This document shows, in pieces, positions 8,632-17,349 of a stretch of 64,000 nucleotides of DNA. Position numbers and translations under genes: made by a program. Origin of the DNA: Nonomuraea sp. PA05 (GTDB lineage: Bacteria > Actinomycetota > Actinomycetes > Streptosporangiales > Streptosporangiaceae); NCBI RefSeq assembly GCF_008086045.1, contig NZ_VSEY01000045.1, positions 47,349 to 111,348 of the forward strand, in the 5' to 3' direction. Numbering within the stretch: position 1 is the first letter of the stretch; each line of letters opens with the position of its first letter. The notes under the pieces were generated by a model that did not search any database, was not told the DNA's origin, and saw only the letters and a program-made list of their open reading frames with translations.

Positions 8632-8642
8632 TTGGAGGGTTG

Positions 8643-9557
8643 ATGGGAGCGGTAAAAGAGCTCGCAGGCGGCCCCGACCTCGGGAAGGACGCCGCCGCCG
8701 TCGAGGTCGCCGGGCTGCGGATGGCGTACGGCGACAAGGAGGTCCTGCGGGACGTCGCGTTCACCATCAGCCCCGGCGAGGTGATCGCCCTGCTCGGGCC
8801 CAACGGCGCGGGCAAGACCACGACGATCGAGATCCTGGAGGGGTTCAGGAAGCCCTCCGCCGGTCACGTACGGGTGCTGGGGGTGGAGCCCGCCCGCGGC
8901 GACGAGCGGTGGCGCGCCAGGCTCGGCGTCGTGCTGCAGTCGTGGCGCGACCACGGCCGCTGGCGGGTGCACCAGCTCCTGCACCACCTCGGCCGCTACT
9001 ACGAGCCCTACGCCGAGCCGCACCGGCCGCCGTTCGACACCGGCGAGCTGATCGAGGCGGTCGGGCTCGCAGGGCAGGCCGGGCAGCGGATCAAGCAGCT
9101 CTCCGGAGGCCAGCGGCGCAGGCTCGACGTCGCCATCGGCATCGTCGGCAGGCCCGAGGTGCTCTTCCTCGACGAGCCGACCGCCGGCTTCGACCCGCAG
9201 GCCAGGCGTGACTTCCACGACCTGGTGCACCGCCTGTCCGACCTGGACGACACCACGATCCTGCTCACCACGCACGACCTCGACGAGGCGGAGAAGCTCG
9301 CCGACCGCATCCTCATCCTGTCCGGCGGCCGGATCGTCGCCGACGGCAGCCCCGACAGCCTCACCCGCGAGTACTCCCGCGACGCCCAGGTGCGCTGGAG
9401 CCGCGACGGCGAGCACTTCGTGCACGCCACCCACGACGCCACGGAGTTCGTGCGCGAGCTGTTCGAGCAGCACGGCGCCGCGATCGGCGACCTGGAGGTG
9501 CGCCGCGCCTCGCTGGAGGACACCTACATGGCCATCGTCAGGAGGGAGGAGACGTGA
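8643..9557 (+). CDS. ABC transporter ATP-binding protein
   Basis: 304 residues, DRA/NodI-type exporter ATPase. Walker A GPNGAGKTT (about 52-60), signature LSGGQRRRLDVA (about 155), Walker B VLFLDEPTAGFDP and the switch histidine in LLTTHDLDEAE are intact. The C-terminal region (RASLEDTYMAIV) is the usual drug-resistance-ATPase tail. Start ATG 8643 is placed by GGAGGG just upstream; the frame is open further 5'. It overlaps the permease gene by 4 bp (GTGA). Confidence 0.92.
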   Translation: MGAVKELAGGPDLGKDAAAVEVAGLRMAYGDKEVLRDVAFTISPGEVIALLGPNGAGKTTTIEILEGFRKPSAGHVRVLGVEPARGDERWRARLGVVLQSWRDHGRWRVHQLLHHLGRYYEPYAEPHRPPFDTGELIEAVGLAGQAGQRIKQLSGGQRRRLDVAIGIVGRPEVLFLDEPTAGFDPQARRDFHDLVHRLSDLDDTTILLTTHDLDEAEKLADRILILSGGRIVADGSPDSLTREYSRDAQVRWSRDGEHFVHATHDATEFVRELFEQHGAAIGDLEVRRASLEDTYMAIVRREET

Positions 9558-10408
9558 ACCCCACGCTGCACGCCGCCCGGCTCGGCGCCCACCGCGGGTG
9601 GACCGAGTTCAAGCAGCAGCTCACCAGCGCCCAGGACATGGGCTTCGCCGTGGTGAGCACCGCGGCCTTCGTCGTCGTGCTGTACTTCCAGCGCGACGCG
9701 ACGCTGCCCGGCACCGACCTCTCGCTGGCGGCGGCCACGCTGCCCGGCCTGGTGGCCCTGATGATCCCGCTCAACGGGCTCATGGGCGCGGTGGGCGCGC
9801 TGTCCGTCGAGCGCGAGGACGGCACCCTGCTCAGGGCCAAGGCCGTGCCGCAGGGCATGGTCGGCTATCTCGTCGGCAGGATCGTCATGCTGTCCATCAC
9901 CACGATCTGCTCCGTGGTGGTGATGCTGGCCGCCGGGCTGTTCTTCGTGCCCGAGCTGGCCGGCATCGGGGTGGGCGGCTGGCTCACCCTCGCCTGGGTC
10001 GCCCTGCTGGGGCTGCTGTCCTCGCTCCCGCTCGGAGCGATCATCGGCTCCCTGGCCAAGAGCCCTCAATCCGCGGCCGGGCTGTCTATGCTGGCCGTCG
10101 GCGCGCTCACCTCGGTCTCCGGCATCTTCTACCCGATCTCGGCGCTGGCCGGCTGGCTGCAGGTCGTCGCCCAGGCCTTCCCGCTCTACTGGCTCGGCCT
10201 GGGCATGCGCTCCGCGCTGCTGCCCGACGCGGCCGCCGCCGCGGAGATCGGCGGCTCCTGGCGGCCGGTGGAGACCACTCTGGTGCTGCTCGCCTGGGCG
10301 GTGGCCGGGCTGCTGCTGGCGCCTCCGATCCTGCGCAGGATGGCCAGGCGCGAGTCGGGCTCGGCGATGGAAGAGCGCCGTCACCGGGCGATGCAGCGGG
10401 TGACCTGA
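9554..10408 (+). CDS. ABC-2 type transporter permease
   Basis: 284 residues, six predicted TM helices and the ABC-2 permease layout. After helix 2 comes the intracellular segment SVEREDGTLLRAKAVPQGM, typical of the coupling region. Later motifs SGIFYPISALAGWLQ and FPLYWLGLGMRS match the family's last conserved loop. Starts at GTG within the ATPase stop. Together with 8643-9557 it forms a two-component exporter; substrate unknown (drug, lipid or peptide). Confidence 0.9.
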   Translation: MNPTLHAARLGAHRGWTEFKQQLTSAQDMGFAVVSTAAFVVVLYFQRDATLPGTDLSLAAATLPGLVALMIPLNGLMGAVGALSVEREDGTLLRAKAVPQGMVGYLVGRIVMLSITTICSVVVMLAAGLFFVPELAGIGVGGWLTLAWVALLGLLSSLPLGAIIGSLAKSPQSAAGLSMLAVGALTSVSGIFYPISALAGWLQVVAQAFPLYWLGLGMRSALLPDAAAAAEIGGSWRPVETTLVLLAWAVAGLLLAPPILRRMARRESGSAMEERRHRAMQRVT

Positions 10409-10421
10409 GAAACTACGCGTG

Positions 10422-10655
10422 ATGAGCGAGAACGTCTACAACCGCATCGCGCTGCTGCGCGCAGAGCGGAACGTGACCCGCCGGCAGCTCTCCGACGCCC
10501 TGGGGGTCCACTACCAGACCATCGGCTATCTCGAACGCGGCGAGTACAGCCCCAGCCTCTACCTGGCGCTGCGCATCGCCGAGTACTTCGAGGTGCCCGT
10601 CGAGGTCGTCTTCTCCACCACGCCCTTCCCCCGGATAGGCGAGCGCACGGCCTGA
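10422..10655 (+). CDS. small XRE-family HTH regulator
   Basis: 77-residue Cro/CI-type helix-turn-helix protein consisting of just the DNA-binding domain: NRIALLRAERNVTRRQLSDA then VHYQTIGYLERGEYSPSL and a final helix EYFEVPVEVVFS. Such YozG-like regulators commonly accompany ABC-2 exporters. It follows the permease stop by 13 bp and probably controls the exporter, possibly through the GTAGTAG repeats at 8596-8631. Start could also be GTG 10419. Confidence 0.85.
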   Translation: MSENVYNRIALLRAERNVTRRQLSDALGVHYQTIGYLERGEYSPSLYLALRIAEYFEVPVEVVFSTTPFPRIGERTA

Positions 10656-10690
10656 CGGTTTCTGTCAGTCGGGCCGCCTACAGTGGCAGC

Positions 10691-12799
10691 ATGCGACCGG
10701 TCACTGATTTGCAGCGGAAGGTGGCGCCCTTCGAGGTCGTCACCGAGATGACTCCATCCGGCGACCAGCCGACGGCCATCGCCGAGCTGGAGCGCCGCGT
10801 CAAGGCCGGGGAGAAGGACAGCGTCCTGCTGGGCGCCACCGGCACCGGCAAGACGGCCTCGATCGCCTGGCTGATCGAGCGGCTGCAGCGGCCCGCCCTG
10901 GTCATGCAGCCCAACAAGACGCTCGCCGCGCAGTTCGCCAACGAGCTGCGCGAGATGCTGCCCAACAACGCGGTCGAGTACTTCGTCTCGTACTACGACT
11001 ACTACCAGCCCGAGGCGTACGTCCCGCAGAGCGACACCTACATCGAGAAGGACTCCTCGATCAACGACGAGGTCGAGCGGCTGCGCCACTCGGCCACCAA
11101 CTCGCTGCTCACCCGCCGCGACACCATCGTGGTCGCCTCGGTGTCCTGCATCTACGGCCTGGGCACCCCGCAGGAGTACGTCGACCGCATGGCCCGCCTG
11201 CGCGTGGGCATGGAGACCGACCGCGACCAGCTGCTGCGCCGCCTCGTCGACATGCAGTACACCCGCAACGACCTGGCCTTCACGCGCGGCACGTTCCGGG
11301 TGCGCGGCGACACGATCGAGATCATCCCCAAGTACGAAGAGCTCGCCGTGCGCATCGAGATGTTCGGCGACGAGATCGAGAAGCTCTCCACCATGCACCC
11401 GCTGACCGGCGAGGTCATCACCGAGGACGAAGAGCTCTACATCTTCCCCGCCTCCCACTACGTCGCCGGCGAGCAGCGCATGGCCGCCGCCGTGGCCGGC
11501 ATCGAGGCGGAGCTGGCCGACCGGCTGGCCGAGCTGGAGCGGCAGGGCAAGCTGCTGGAGGCGCAGCGGCTGCGGATGCGCACGACGTACGACATCGAGA
11601 TGATGCGCCAGGTCGGCACCTGCTCCGGCATCGAGAACTACTCGCGGCACATGGACGGCCGCGAGGCCGGCAGCGCGCCCAACACGCTGCTCGACTACTT
11701 CCCGGAGGACTTCCTGCTCGTCCTCGACGAGTCCCACCAGACCGTGCCGCAGATCGGCGCCATGTACGAAGGCGACGCCTCCCGCAAGCGCACGCTGGTC
11801 GAGCACGGGTTCCGGCTGCCGTCGGCGCTCGACAACCGGCCGCTGAAGTGGGAGGAGTTCCTGGAGCGCATCGGGCAGACGGTCTACCTGTCGGCCACGC
11901 CGGGCCCGTACGAGCTGGGGCGGGTCAAGGGCGACGTGGTCGAGCAGGTCATCCGCCCGACCGGCCTGGTCGACCCCGAGATCGTGGTCAAGCCCACCAA
12001 GGGCCAGATCGACGACCTGGTGCACGAGATCCGTGAGCGGGCCGAGCGCGACGAGCGCGTCCTGGTCACCACGCTCACCAAGAAGATGTCGGAAGACCTC
12101 ACCGACTACCTCCTGGAGCTCGGCATCCGGGTGCGCTACCTGCACAGCGAGGTCGACACGCTGCGCCGCATCGAGCTGCTGCGCGAGCTGCGAGTCGGCG
12201 AGTTCGACGTGCTCGTCGGCATCAACCTGCTGCGCGAGGGCCTCGACCTGCCCGAGGTGTCGCTGGTGTCCATCCTCGACGCCGACAAGGAGGGCTTCCT
12301 GCGCTCCGAGACGTCGCTGATCCAGACCATCGGCCGCGCCGCCCGTAACGTCTCCGGCCAGGTGCACATGTACGCCGACAAGGTCACCCCGTCCATGGAG
12401 CGGGCCATCGACGAGACCAACCGGCGCCGGGCCAAGCAGATCGCCTACAACGAGGCCAACGGCATCGACCCGCAGCCGCTGCGCAAGAAGATCGCCGACA
12501 TCCTCGACTCGCTGTCCCGCGAGGACGCCGACACCCAGCAGCTCATGGGCGGCGGCCGGCAGCAGTCGCGCGGCAAGGCCCCCGTGCCCGGCTTCGCCGC
12601 CCGGCAGGCCGGCCAGCACGCCAAGGCCATCGCCGGTGAGATGCCGCGCGCCCAGATGGAGTCCCTCATCGAGTCGCTGACCGAGCAGATGCACCAGTCG
12701 GCGGCCGATCTGCAGTTCGAGGTGGCGGCCCGGCTGCGCGACGAGATCAAGGAGCTCAAGCGCGAGCTGCGCGACATGCGCGAGGCGGGGGTTCAATAG
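10691..12799 (+). CDS. uvrB: UvrABC system protein B
   Basis: 702 residues, full-length excinuclease subunit for nucleotide excision repair; it loads with UvrA, verifies damage and recruits UvrC. Helicase motif I GATGTGKT is at 48-55, the DNA-clamping beta-hairpin YDYYQPEAYVPQSDTY at about 102-117, motif II DESHQ near 344, and motifs V/VI GINLLREGLDLPEVSLV and QTIGRAARN. The C-terminal UVR domain (about 655-695, QMHQSAADLQFEVAARLRDE) binds UvrC. No clear SOS box was found in the 35-bp upstream gap. Confidence 0.98.
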   Translation: MRPVTDLQRKVAPFEVVTEMTPSGDQPTAIAELERRVKAGEKDSVLLGATGTGKTASIAWLIERLQRPALVMQPNKTLAAQFANELREMLPNNAVEYFVSYYDYYQPEAYVPQSDTYIEKDSSINDEVERLRHSATNSLLTRRDTIVVASVSCIYGLGTPQEYVDRMARLRVGMETDRDQLLRRLVDMQYTRNDLAFTRGTFRVRGDTIEIIPKYEELAVRIEMFGDEIEKLSTMHPLTGEVITEDEELYIFPASHYVAGEQRMAAAVAGIEAELADRLAELERQGKLLEAQRLRMRTTYDIEMMRQVGTCSGIENYSRHMDGREAGSAPNTLLDYFPEDFLLVLDESHQTVPQIGAMYEGDASRKRTLVEHGFRLPSALDNRPLKWEEFLERIGQTVYLSATPGPYELGRVKGDVVEQVIRPTGLVDPEIVVKPTKGQIDDLVHEIRERAERDERVLVTTLTKKMSEDLTDYLLELGIRVRYLHSEVDTLRRIELLRELRVGEFDVLVGINLLREGLDLPEVSLVSILDADKEGFLRSETSLIQTIGRAARNVSGQVHMYADKVTPSMERAIDETNRRRAKQIAYNEANGIDPQPLRKKIADILDSLSREDADTQQLMGGGRQQSRGKAPVPGFAARQAGQHAKAIAGEMPRAQMESLIESLTEQMHQSAADLQFEVAARLRDEIKELKRELRDMREAGVQ

Positions 12800-12857
12800 G
12801 TCGTATGCCTTCTGACCTGGGCGAATGCTTCACCCGTGGGTGGGCAGCGTCCAGGGT

Positions 12858-13469
12858 ATGAACAAGACGATCATTGGGGCCCTGGTCGGTGCGTCGGTGC
12901 TGGCGGGGGGCTGCGGCGCCGTCGTCCGCGAGGCGGAGCGGCTGGCCGTCCGCACCTCGCCGTCCATCGGCACCCCCACGTCCGCGTCCTCACCGTCCGC
13001 GTCCTCACCGCCCGGGTCCTCACCGGCCGGCTCGCCGGGGGCGGGTGACCTCAAGCAGGCCGCCCAGGCGGCGCTCGGCGCGGTGCCCGGCTCCACCCTC
13101 GTCTCCATCGAGACCGAGGAGAACGGCCGCCTGTGGGAGGTGCAGGTCGTCGGCAAGGACGGCACCGAGCACCAGCTCGACGTGGAGTCCGGCAAGGTCG
13201 TCGCCGGGCCCACCACCGAGCAGGAGGACGCCGACGACAAGGCCAAGCACCGGGCCCGGGTGTCGGCGGCCAAGCTCGACTACGCCCAGGCGGCCGACAA
13301 GATCGCGGCTGCGGTGCCTGAGGGGCGGGTCACGGAGCTGAACCTGGACACGGAGCAGGGGAAGACCGTGTGGGAGGCCGATGTGATCGGGGCGGACGGG
13401 GCGAAGCACGAGGTGGCGGTGGACGCGGCCACGGGCGCGGTCACCAGGAACAACGCCGCCACGTCCTGA
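12858..13469 (+). CDS. PepSY-domain lipoprotein
   Basis: 203 residues from ATG 12858. The N-terminal MNKTIIGALVGASVLAGGC is a lipoprotein signal with a lipobox-like LAGGC. A low-complexity S/P/G linker follows (SASSPSASSPPGSSPAG), then two PepSY-type repeats, about 60-110 (AAQAALGAVPGSTLVSIETE) and 125-200 (KLDYAQAADKIAAAVPEGR), each ending in 'HEVAVDAATG'-like strands. PepSY repeats are thought to inhibit proteases or bind the envelope. The upstream in-frame ATG at 12825 would spoil the signal peptide. Convergent with the hydrolase at 13523. Confidence 0.8.
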   Translation: MNKTIIGALVGASVLAGGCGAVVREAERLAVRTSPSIGTPTSASSPSASSPPGSSPAGSPGAGDLKQAAQAALGAVPGSTLVSIETEENGRLWEVQVVGKDGTEHQLDVESGKVVAGPTTEQEDADDKAKHRARVSAAKLDYAQAADKIAAAVPEGRVTELNLDTEQGKTVWEADVIGADGAKHEVAVDAATGAVTRNNAATS

Positions 13470-13522
13470 CGGACCACGGCACGTGCCCTGCGCCACCGCG
13501 TTCGGTCTGGGGGCGCCTGAGG

Positions 13523-14284
13523 TCAGGGGAGCAGGGTTGTGAGGGTGCGGGCGAAGGCCTCGGGGTTGTCGAGCATGATGTTGTGCCCCGACTCCGGCAC
13601 CTCCAGCACCCGCACCCCGGCCTCCCGCAACTCCGCGGCCCCGGCGGGCTCGTCGTTCTCCGGGTACAGGAAGGCGCGCGGGATCGGCAGCCCGGCCAGC
13701 AACTCGCGCACGGTCGGCTCCGTCCCCCTGGCCAGGCTGACCGCGGTGCGGTGCAGCGCGCGCAGGTCGGCGAGCCGCATCGTGGACCACCAGTGCGGCC
13801 CCACCCGATCCCGCACCTGCTGCCACCCTCCCGCCAGGAACTCCTCCTCCCCGAACGCCGCGATCCCGCTGGTACCGGGCCGGACCGGCGCAGGAGGGTA
13901 GGGGTCGAGATTGGCGTCGACCAGCACCAGCCGGGCGACCAGCTCGGGATGGCGCGCGGCCAGGACCGTGGCCACCGCCCCGCCCATGCTGTGCGCGATC
14001 ACCGAGGCCCCCGACACTCCGGCCTTGCGCAGCCCTTCCGCCAGGGTTTCCGCGTGCTCCTCCAGCGTGTACGAGAACTCCTGCGGCCGGTCGCTGATGC
14101 CGAACCCGAGCAGGTCGATCAGCAGGGACCGGTGGCGGGGCAGCAGGGGATGGGCCGCCACCTCCGCGTAGTAGGGGGCCGAGGTGGCGCCGAGGCCGTG
14201 GACGTAGACACGCGCCGGCTCCTCGCCGGGCAACTCCACCCAGCGCATGCGAGCGCCGCTGGGATGGACGATGGCATCGTGCAT
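13523..14284 (-). CDS. alpha/beta-fold hydrolase
   Basis: 253 residues. Oxyanion-loop motif VHGLG (28-32), nucleophile S99 in AHSMGG, and catalytic histidine near 233 in ESGHNIMLD define an alpha/beta hydrolase of the proline-iminopeptidase/haloperoxidase-like group. A small cap domain lies around 130-190. It diverges from a PadR regulator over 50 bp that contain repeated TATATCGG motifs, so it is probably PadR-repressed. Substrate unknown. Confidence 0.85.
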   Translation of the reverse strand: MHDAIVHPSGARMRWVELPGEEPARVYVHGLGATSAPYYAEVAAHPLLPRHRSLLIDLLGFGISDRPQEFSYTLEEHAETLAEGLRKAGVSGASVIAHSMGGAVATVLAARHPELVARLVLVDANLDPYPPAPVRPGTSGIAAFGEEEFLAGGWQQVRDRVGPHWWSTMRLADLRALHRTAVSLARGTEPTVRELLAGLPIPRAFLYPENDEPAGAAELREAGVRVLEVPESGHNIMLDNPEAFARTLTTLLP

Positions 14285-14298
14285 GACGGACCTCCTCG

Positions 14299-14322
14299 TA
14301 TATCGGCATCAATATATATCGG
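14299..14322. promoter_or_regulatory. putative PadR operator
   Basis: Between the divergent hydrolase and PadR genes the octamer TATATCGG occurs twice, at 14299-14306 and 14315-14322, and TATAT-N8-ATATA forms an inverted repeat. AT-rich palindromic boxes of this type are usual PadR targets. This local AT richness stands out in a window of over 70% GC. Confidence 0.5.
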
Positions 14323-14334
14323 GCCCGAGGTATG

Positions 14335-14877
14335 ATGACAGCCATGCTGGAGCTGGCCATACTCGGGTACCTCAGAGACCGGCCCTTACACGGTTACGAC
14401 CTGCGCCGCAGGGTGGCGGCGCTGATGGGGCACGTACGCCCGGTGGCCGACGGCACCCTCTACCCGGCGATCAAGCGGATGGCCGCGGCCGGCTGGCTCA
14501 TCAGGAAGGACGAGCCGGGGGCCGCCGCCGCGCCCCGGCGCACGCTCTACCTGACGCCCGAGGGCCGAGCGGAGCTGGAACGCCGGCTGCGCCACCCGGG
14601 CGAGCTCGACATCAGCGACGAGAACCGCTGGTTCACGCTGCTCGCGTTCCTGCGTCACCTGGACGAGCCCAAGGAGCAGGTGGCGGTGCTGCGTAGGCGG
14701 CTGGCGTTCCTGGAGGAGCCGACGAGCTTCTTCTACGACGGCGACAGGCCGATGGGCGCCGAGGAGTTCGCCGATCCGTTCCGCCAGGGCCTGCTCACCA
14801 TCGCCCACGCCACCAGCCAGGCCGAGCTGGCCTGGCTGCGCCACACCATCGAAAGCCTCGAATCAGTCACAGGCTGA
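14335..14877 (+). CDS. PadR family transcriptional regulator
   Basis: 180 residues. The N-terminal winged helix has the PadR signature LAILGYLRDRPLHGYDLRRR, followed by GTLYPAIKRMAAAGWL and TLYLTPEGRAELERRL. The C-terminal part (about 95-180) is the four-helix dimerisation domain of the Vir_act_alpha_C type. ATG 14335 has GAGG four bases upstream; ATGs at 14332 and 14344 are alternatives. Likely autoregulated and controlling the divergent hydrolase. Confidence 0.9.
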   Translation: MTAMLELAILGYLRDRPLHGYDLRRRVAALMGHVRPVADGTLYPAIKRMAAAGWLIRKDEPGAAAAPRRTLYLTPEGRAELERRLRHPGELDISDENRWFTLLAFLRHLDEPKEQVAVLRRRLAFLEEPTSFFYDGDRPMGAEEFADPFRQGLLTIAHATSQAELAWLRHTIESLESVTG

Positions 14878-14912
14878 GCCAGGCCGGGCTCGAATCGGTC
14901 ACAGGCTGAGCC
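14857..14912. repeat. 24-bp direct repeat across convergent gene ends
   Basis: CTCGAATCAGTCACAGGCTG (continuing AGCC) at 14857-14880 recurs with one mismatch at 14889-14912. The first copy encodes the last residues and stop of padR; the second, read on the other strand, encodes the last residues and stop of the RIO kinase gene. It looks like a recent 32-bp duplication that set the 3' ends of both genes. Confidence 0.8.
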
Positions 14913-14918
14913 CGGCCT
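14881..14918. terminator. bidirectional terminator hairpin
   Basis: AGGCCGGGCTC (14881-14891) and GAGCCCGGCCT (14908-14918) form a perfect 11-bp stem with a 16-base loop, between convergent padR and the RIO kinase gene and partly inside the latter's coding end. No U-tract, as is common in actinomycete terminators. Confidence 0.65.
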
Positions 14919-15774
14919 CCTTGCGGAGCAGGGCGGCCAGGCCGTCCGGGTCGGCGGCGGCCACGCCCTTGGCGGCGAACCACGTCGCCACGTTGCGCGC
15001 GTCGCGATCGAGGAACGACGGCCCGGACGGATGCGCGATCACGTCCACGATCTGCGGCAGGTCGATCACCACCAGCCTGCCGTCCTGCACCAGCAGGTTG
15101 TACGGGGACAGGTCACCGTGCGCGAGCCCCTCCCCGGCCAGCGTCACCATGGCCGCCACGAGCTGCTCCCACAGCCCGTCGAGCCCCTCGGCCACCTGCG
15201 CCAGCCGCGGCGCCGCGTACCCGTCGGCCGTCCCGACGAACTCCTGAAGGATCTCCGTCCCGACGATCTGCACCGGGTACGGCACCGGCACCCCCAGCTC
15301 CCACAGCCGGCACAGCGCCGAGAACTCGGCCACCGCCCACTGCGCGGCGATGGCCTGCTTGCCGAAGGCGGTGCGGCCGGCCATGGCCCGGTTCATGCGG
15401 TCGTCGCGCGTCCTGCGGCCCTCCAGGTAGCCCGAGTCTCGGTGGAACAGGCGGTGCTCGGACGAGCGGTACCGCTTGGCGGCCAGCAGGCACACCCGGT
15501 CGGTGCCGGGCACGCCGCGCGAGATCAGGTGGACGTCGGCTTCCTTGCCGGTCTTGAGTATGCCGTGCTCGGTGTCGACGGCGGCCAGCTCGGTGACGAG
15601 CCAGTCAGGGTGAGGGCGGGGGCCCTTCTCGGTCGGGGTGCTCTGGTCCCAGGTGGACCAGCGGTCGCCCTCAGGCGGGCCGTCGAGCGTCTCGGGGGCG
15701 TTGCCGAGCCATTCGAGGTCGTCGGCGTCGAGGGCGTTCCTGCCACGGCGGCGGTGTTGCGAGTGCTTCGGCAC
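14899..15774 (-). CDS. RIO-type serine/threonine protein kinase
   Basis: 291 residues. After a basic, disordered N-terminus (HSQHRRRGRN), the RIO kinase domain runs from about 60: phosphate-binding region GKEADVHL, ATP-lysine in LLAAKRYRS, catalytic loop HGDLSPYNLLV and metal-binding IDLPQIVD (RIO equivalent of DFG). RIO kinases act in ribosome maturation in archaea and eukaryotes; bacterial targets are little known. Stands alone, downstream of the Uma2 gene on the same strand with a 204-bp gap. Confidence 0.9.
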   Translation of the reverse strand: MPKHSQHRRRGRNALDADDLEWLGNAPETLDGPPEGDRWSTWDQSTPTEKGPRPHPDWLVTELAAVDTEHGILKTGKEADVHLISRGVPGTDRVCLLAAKRYRSSEHRLFHRDSGYLEGRRTRDDRMNRAMAGRTAFGKQAIAAQWAVAEFSALCRLWELGVPVPYPVQIVGTEILQEFVGTADGYAAPRLAQVAEGLDGLWEQLVAAMVTLAGEGLAHGDLSPYNLLVQDGRLVVIDLPQIVDVIAHPSGPSFLDRDARNVATWFAAKGVAAADPDGLAALLRKEAGLSL

Positions 15775-15978
15775 GGTGGGATGACTCCAGGTCTGAGGCC
15801 CACCGGCGGGTCGCGATCAGATCGGCTGACGCCCGGTGGGAGGGAATGAGGACGCGGAAAACGGCACGCGGACAGTCGTTGCCACGGTCTCAGCCTCCCT
15901 TCGTGCGGCGGTGATCGATACGCGCCATGAGTATCGCGATGCGGCGGGGACGGGTGCAACCCATTTACCCCGTGTGGC
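15775..15978. other. intergenic region upstream of RIO kinase
   Basis: 204 bp between the RIO kinase start and the Uma2 gene stop. It must hold the kinase promoter. Short forward frames here are shadows. No clear hairpin or operator was seen. Confidence 0.4.
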
Positions 15979-16548
15979 TCAGCGCCGGACTTTGTTCAGG
16001 TCGAGGTCGACGTCCACGTCGAAGCCGATGTTCGTCCGCAGCCGCCCGCGGTGGATGCCGGTTGGGACGTATGCCCTGACGGCGGGCTCCAGCTCGAACG
16101 TGTAAACGACGGGTACGCCGTCTTCCTGCTCCACCCGCCAGAAATGCTTGATTCCCGCATCCGAGTACTTGATCGGCTTCGTGGTGCGGTCGCGCTCCCT
16201 GGACTCGTCCGAGACGACCTCGACGGCCAGGTGGACATCCTCGGGCTTGAACGAGGTGGTCTTCCCGGTCAAGGCGGAGCTCTTGACGATGAGGATGTCC
16301 GGCTCCGGCCGCTGGTGCGGGCCCAGCGTCACCGTCATCTCCCGGACCGTCATGAGCCCACGCGGCGGGCGGAGCGACCGCTCCAGCAGGCGGAGCGCGA
16401 GCATGTGGAAGCCGTTCTGCGGCGGTCTCGTGACGAGTGAGCCATCGATCAGCTCGACGTGCCGGGGCGCGCCAGGGGGAAGGTGATCGAGCATGTCAGC
16501 GGTCCACCCACCGGAAGGCCCGGGGCGGAGCAACCTCGACAAGTTCAT
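15979..16548 (-). CDS. Uma2 family (DUF820) protein
   Basis: 189 residues of the PD-(D/E)xK-like Uma2 family. The N-terminal motif GGWTADMLDHLPPGAPRHVE leads into ELIDGSLV, and the core has RPEPDILIV and HLAVEVVSDESRERDRTTKP with the usual acidic/lysine residues of the nuclease-like fold. The start ATG 16548 has GAGAGGG about eight bases upstream; 16578 is an alternative. Uma2 proteins are abundant in actinomycetes and cyanobacteria with no firmly established biological role; mobility or repair functions have been proposed. Confidence 0.85.
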   Translation of the reverse strand: MNLSRLLRPGPSGGWTADMLDHLPPGAPRHVELIDGSLVTRPPQNGFHMLALRLLERSLRPPRGLMTVREMTVTLGPHQRPEPDILIVKSSALTGKTTSFKPEDVHLAVEVVSDESRERDRTTKPIKYSDAGIKHFWRVEQEDGVPVVYTFELEPAVRAYVPTGIHRGRLRTNIGFDVDVDLDLNKVRR

Positions 16549-16588
16549 GCAGGACGCCCTCTCGATGAGACACCGCACGACGTGACCG

Positions 16589-17194
16589 TCAGGGCCGGTC
16601 CCTGCGCTCCTCCATCGACCGCCGATACAGCTCGTCGATCTCGTCCAGCGGGTCAGGCGCGCGGCGGCGGGCCTCGATCTCCAGGTCGGTGCGGGAGGTG
16701 AGGTCGGCGATGCCGGTGGAGGTGTGCTGGACCTGGTCGCCGAGGAGGTCGGCGCGGATGCGGGCGCACATGGCGGTCAGCTTGGCCTGGTGCTCCCTGA
16801 GCCGGTCGAGGGTGGCGTGGTCGACGTACGGGGACAGGCGGCGCTGCTGGGCGTACATGCCGAGCTGCCCGTCGTGCACGTCGGCCTGCGCGGTCAGGTC
16901 GGCCAGGAGGCGGGGCAGGTCGCCCAGGCCCCAGCCGAGGCTCTGCGCGTGCTCGACGGCCTGACGGGTGAGGGTGACCTCGCGGCGCAGGTCGAGGCGC
17001 AGCCGTTCGACTTCGGCGGCGTCGCCTGTGCCCATCGCGTTGACGTGCGTGCTGATGCGGGCGGTGGCCTGTCTGGCCTTGACGGCGGCCTTCTTGCCCA
17101 GCTTCACCAGGATGTAGATGCCGACGCCGCCCAGCAGCAGGAGGAACGCCAGGATCACCAGCACGATGACAAGGAACTCGCCGATCTTCGCCAC
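16589..17194 (-). CDS. membrane-anchored hypothetical protein with coiled coil
   Basis: About 201 residues: an N-terminal TM helix (EFLVIVLVILAFLLLLGGVG), a basic stretch KKAAVKARQATAR, then a mostly helical cytoplasmic region with likely coiled coils (VERLRLDLRREVTLTRQAVE; LDRLREHQAKLTAM) and a charged tail EELYRRSMEERRDRP-like. The start is uncertain: AGGAGG directly abuts the GTG at 17194, while the ideally spaced codon eight bases on is an ATC (17185). No recognised family. It diverges from the SDR gene at 17350. Confidence 0.65.
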   Translation of the reverse strand: MAKIGEFLVIVLVILAFLLLLGGVGIYILVKLGKKAAVKARQATARISTHVNAMGTGDAAEVERLRLDLRREVTLTRQAVEHAQSLGWGLGDLPRLLADLTAQADVHDGQLGMYAQQRRLSPYVDHATLDRLREHQAKLTAMCARIRADLLGDQVQHTSTGIADLTSRTDLEIEARRRAPDPLDEIDELYRRSMEERRDRP

Positions 17195-17349
17195 CTCCTG
17201 TTGGTGTTGGTGACTTGAAGGATAGTCGGCTCCGGCGGTTGGGGCGCGCCCGTGGCCGATGCGCTGGGCAAGCAAGCTCTTGATCAGATCTGACCGGTGT
17301 GTTTCAGTGCACATGTCTTCCCAACCCACCCCTAGAGAGGGCATACAGG

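Noticed and set aside
10656..10690. LexA/SOS box upstream of uvrB
   Set aside because: The short gap contains no GAAC-N4-GTTC-like palindrome.
10559..12796. 745-codon reverse frame opposite uvrB
   Set aside because: High-GC shadow frame (G/L/H/V/Q-rich composition); uvrB on the other strand is unambiguous.
15836..16105. 89-codon forward frame opposite the Uma2 gene end
   Set aside because: Arg/Ser-rich shadow without a ribosome site or similarity.
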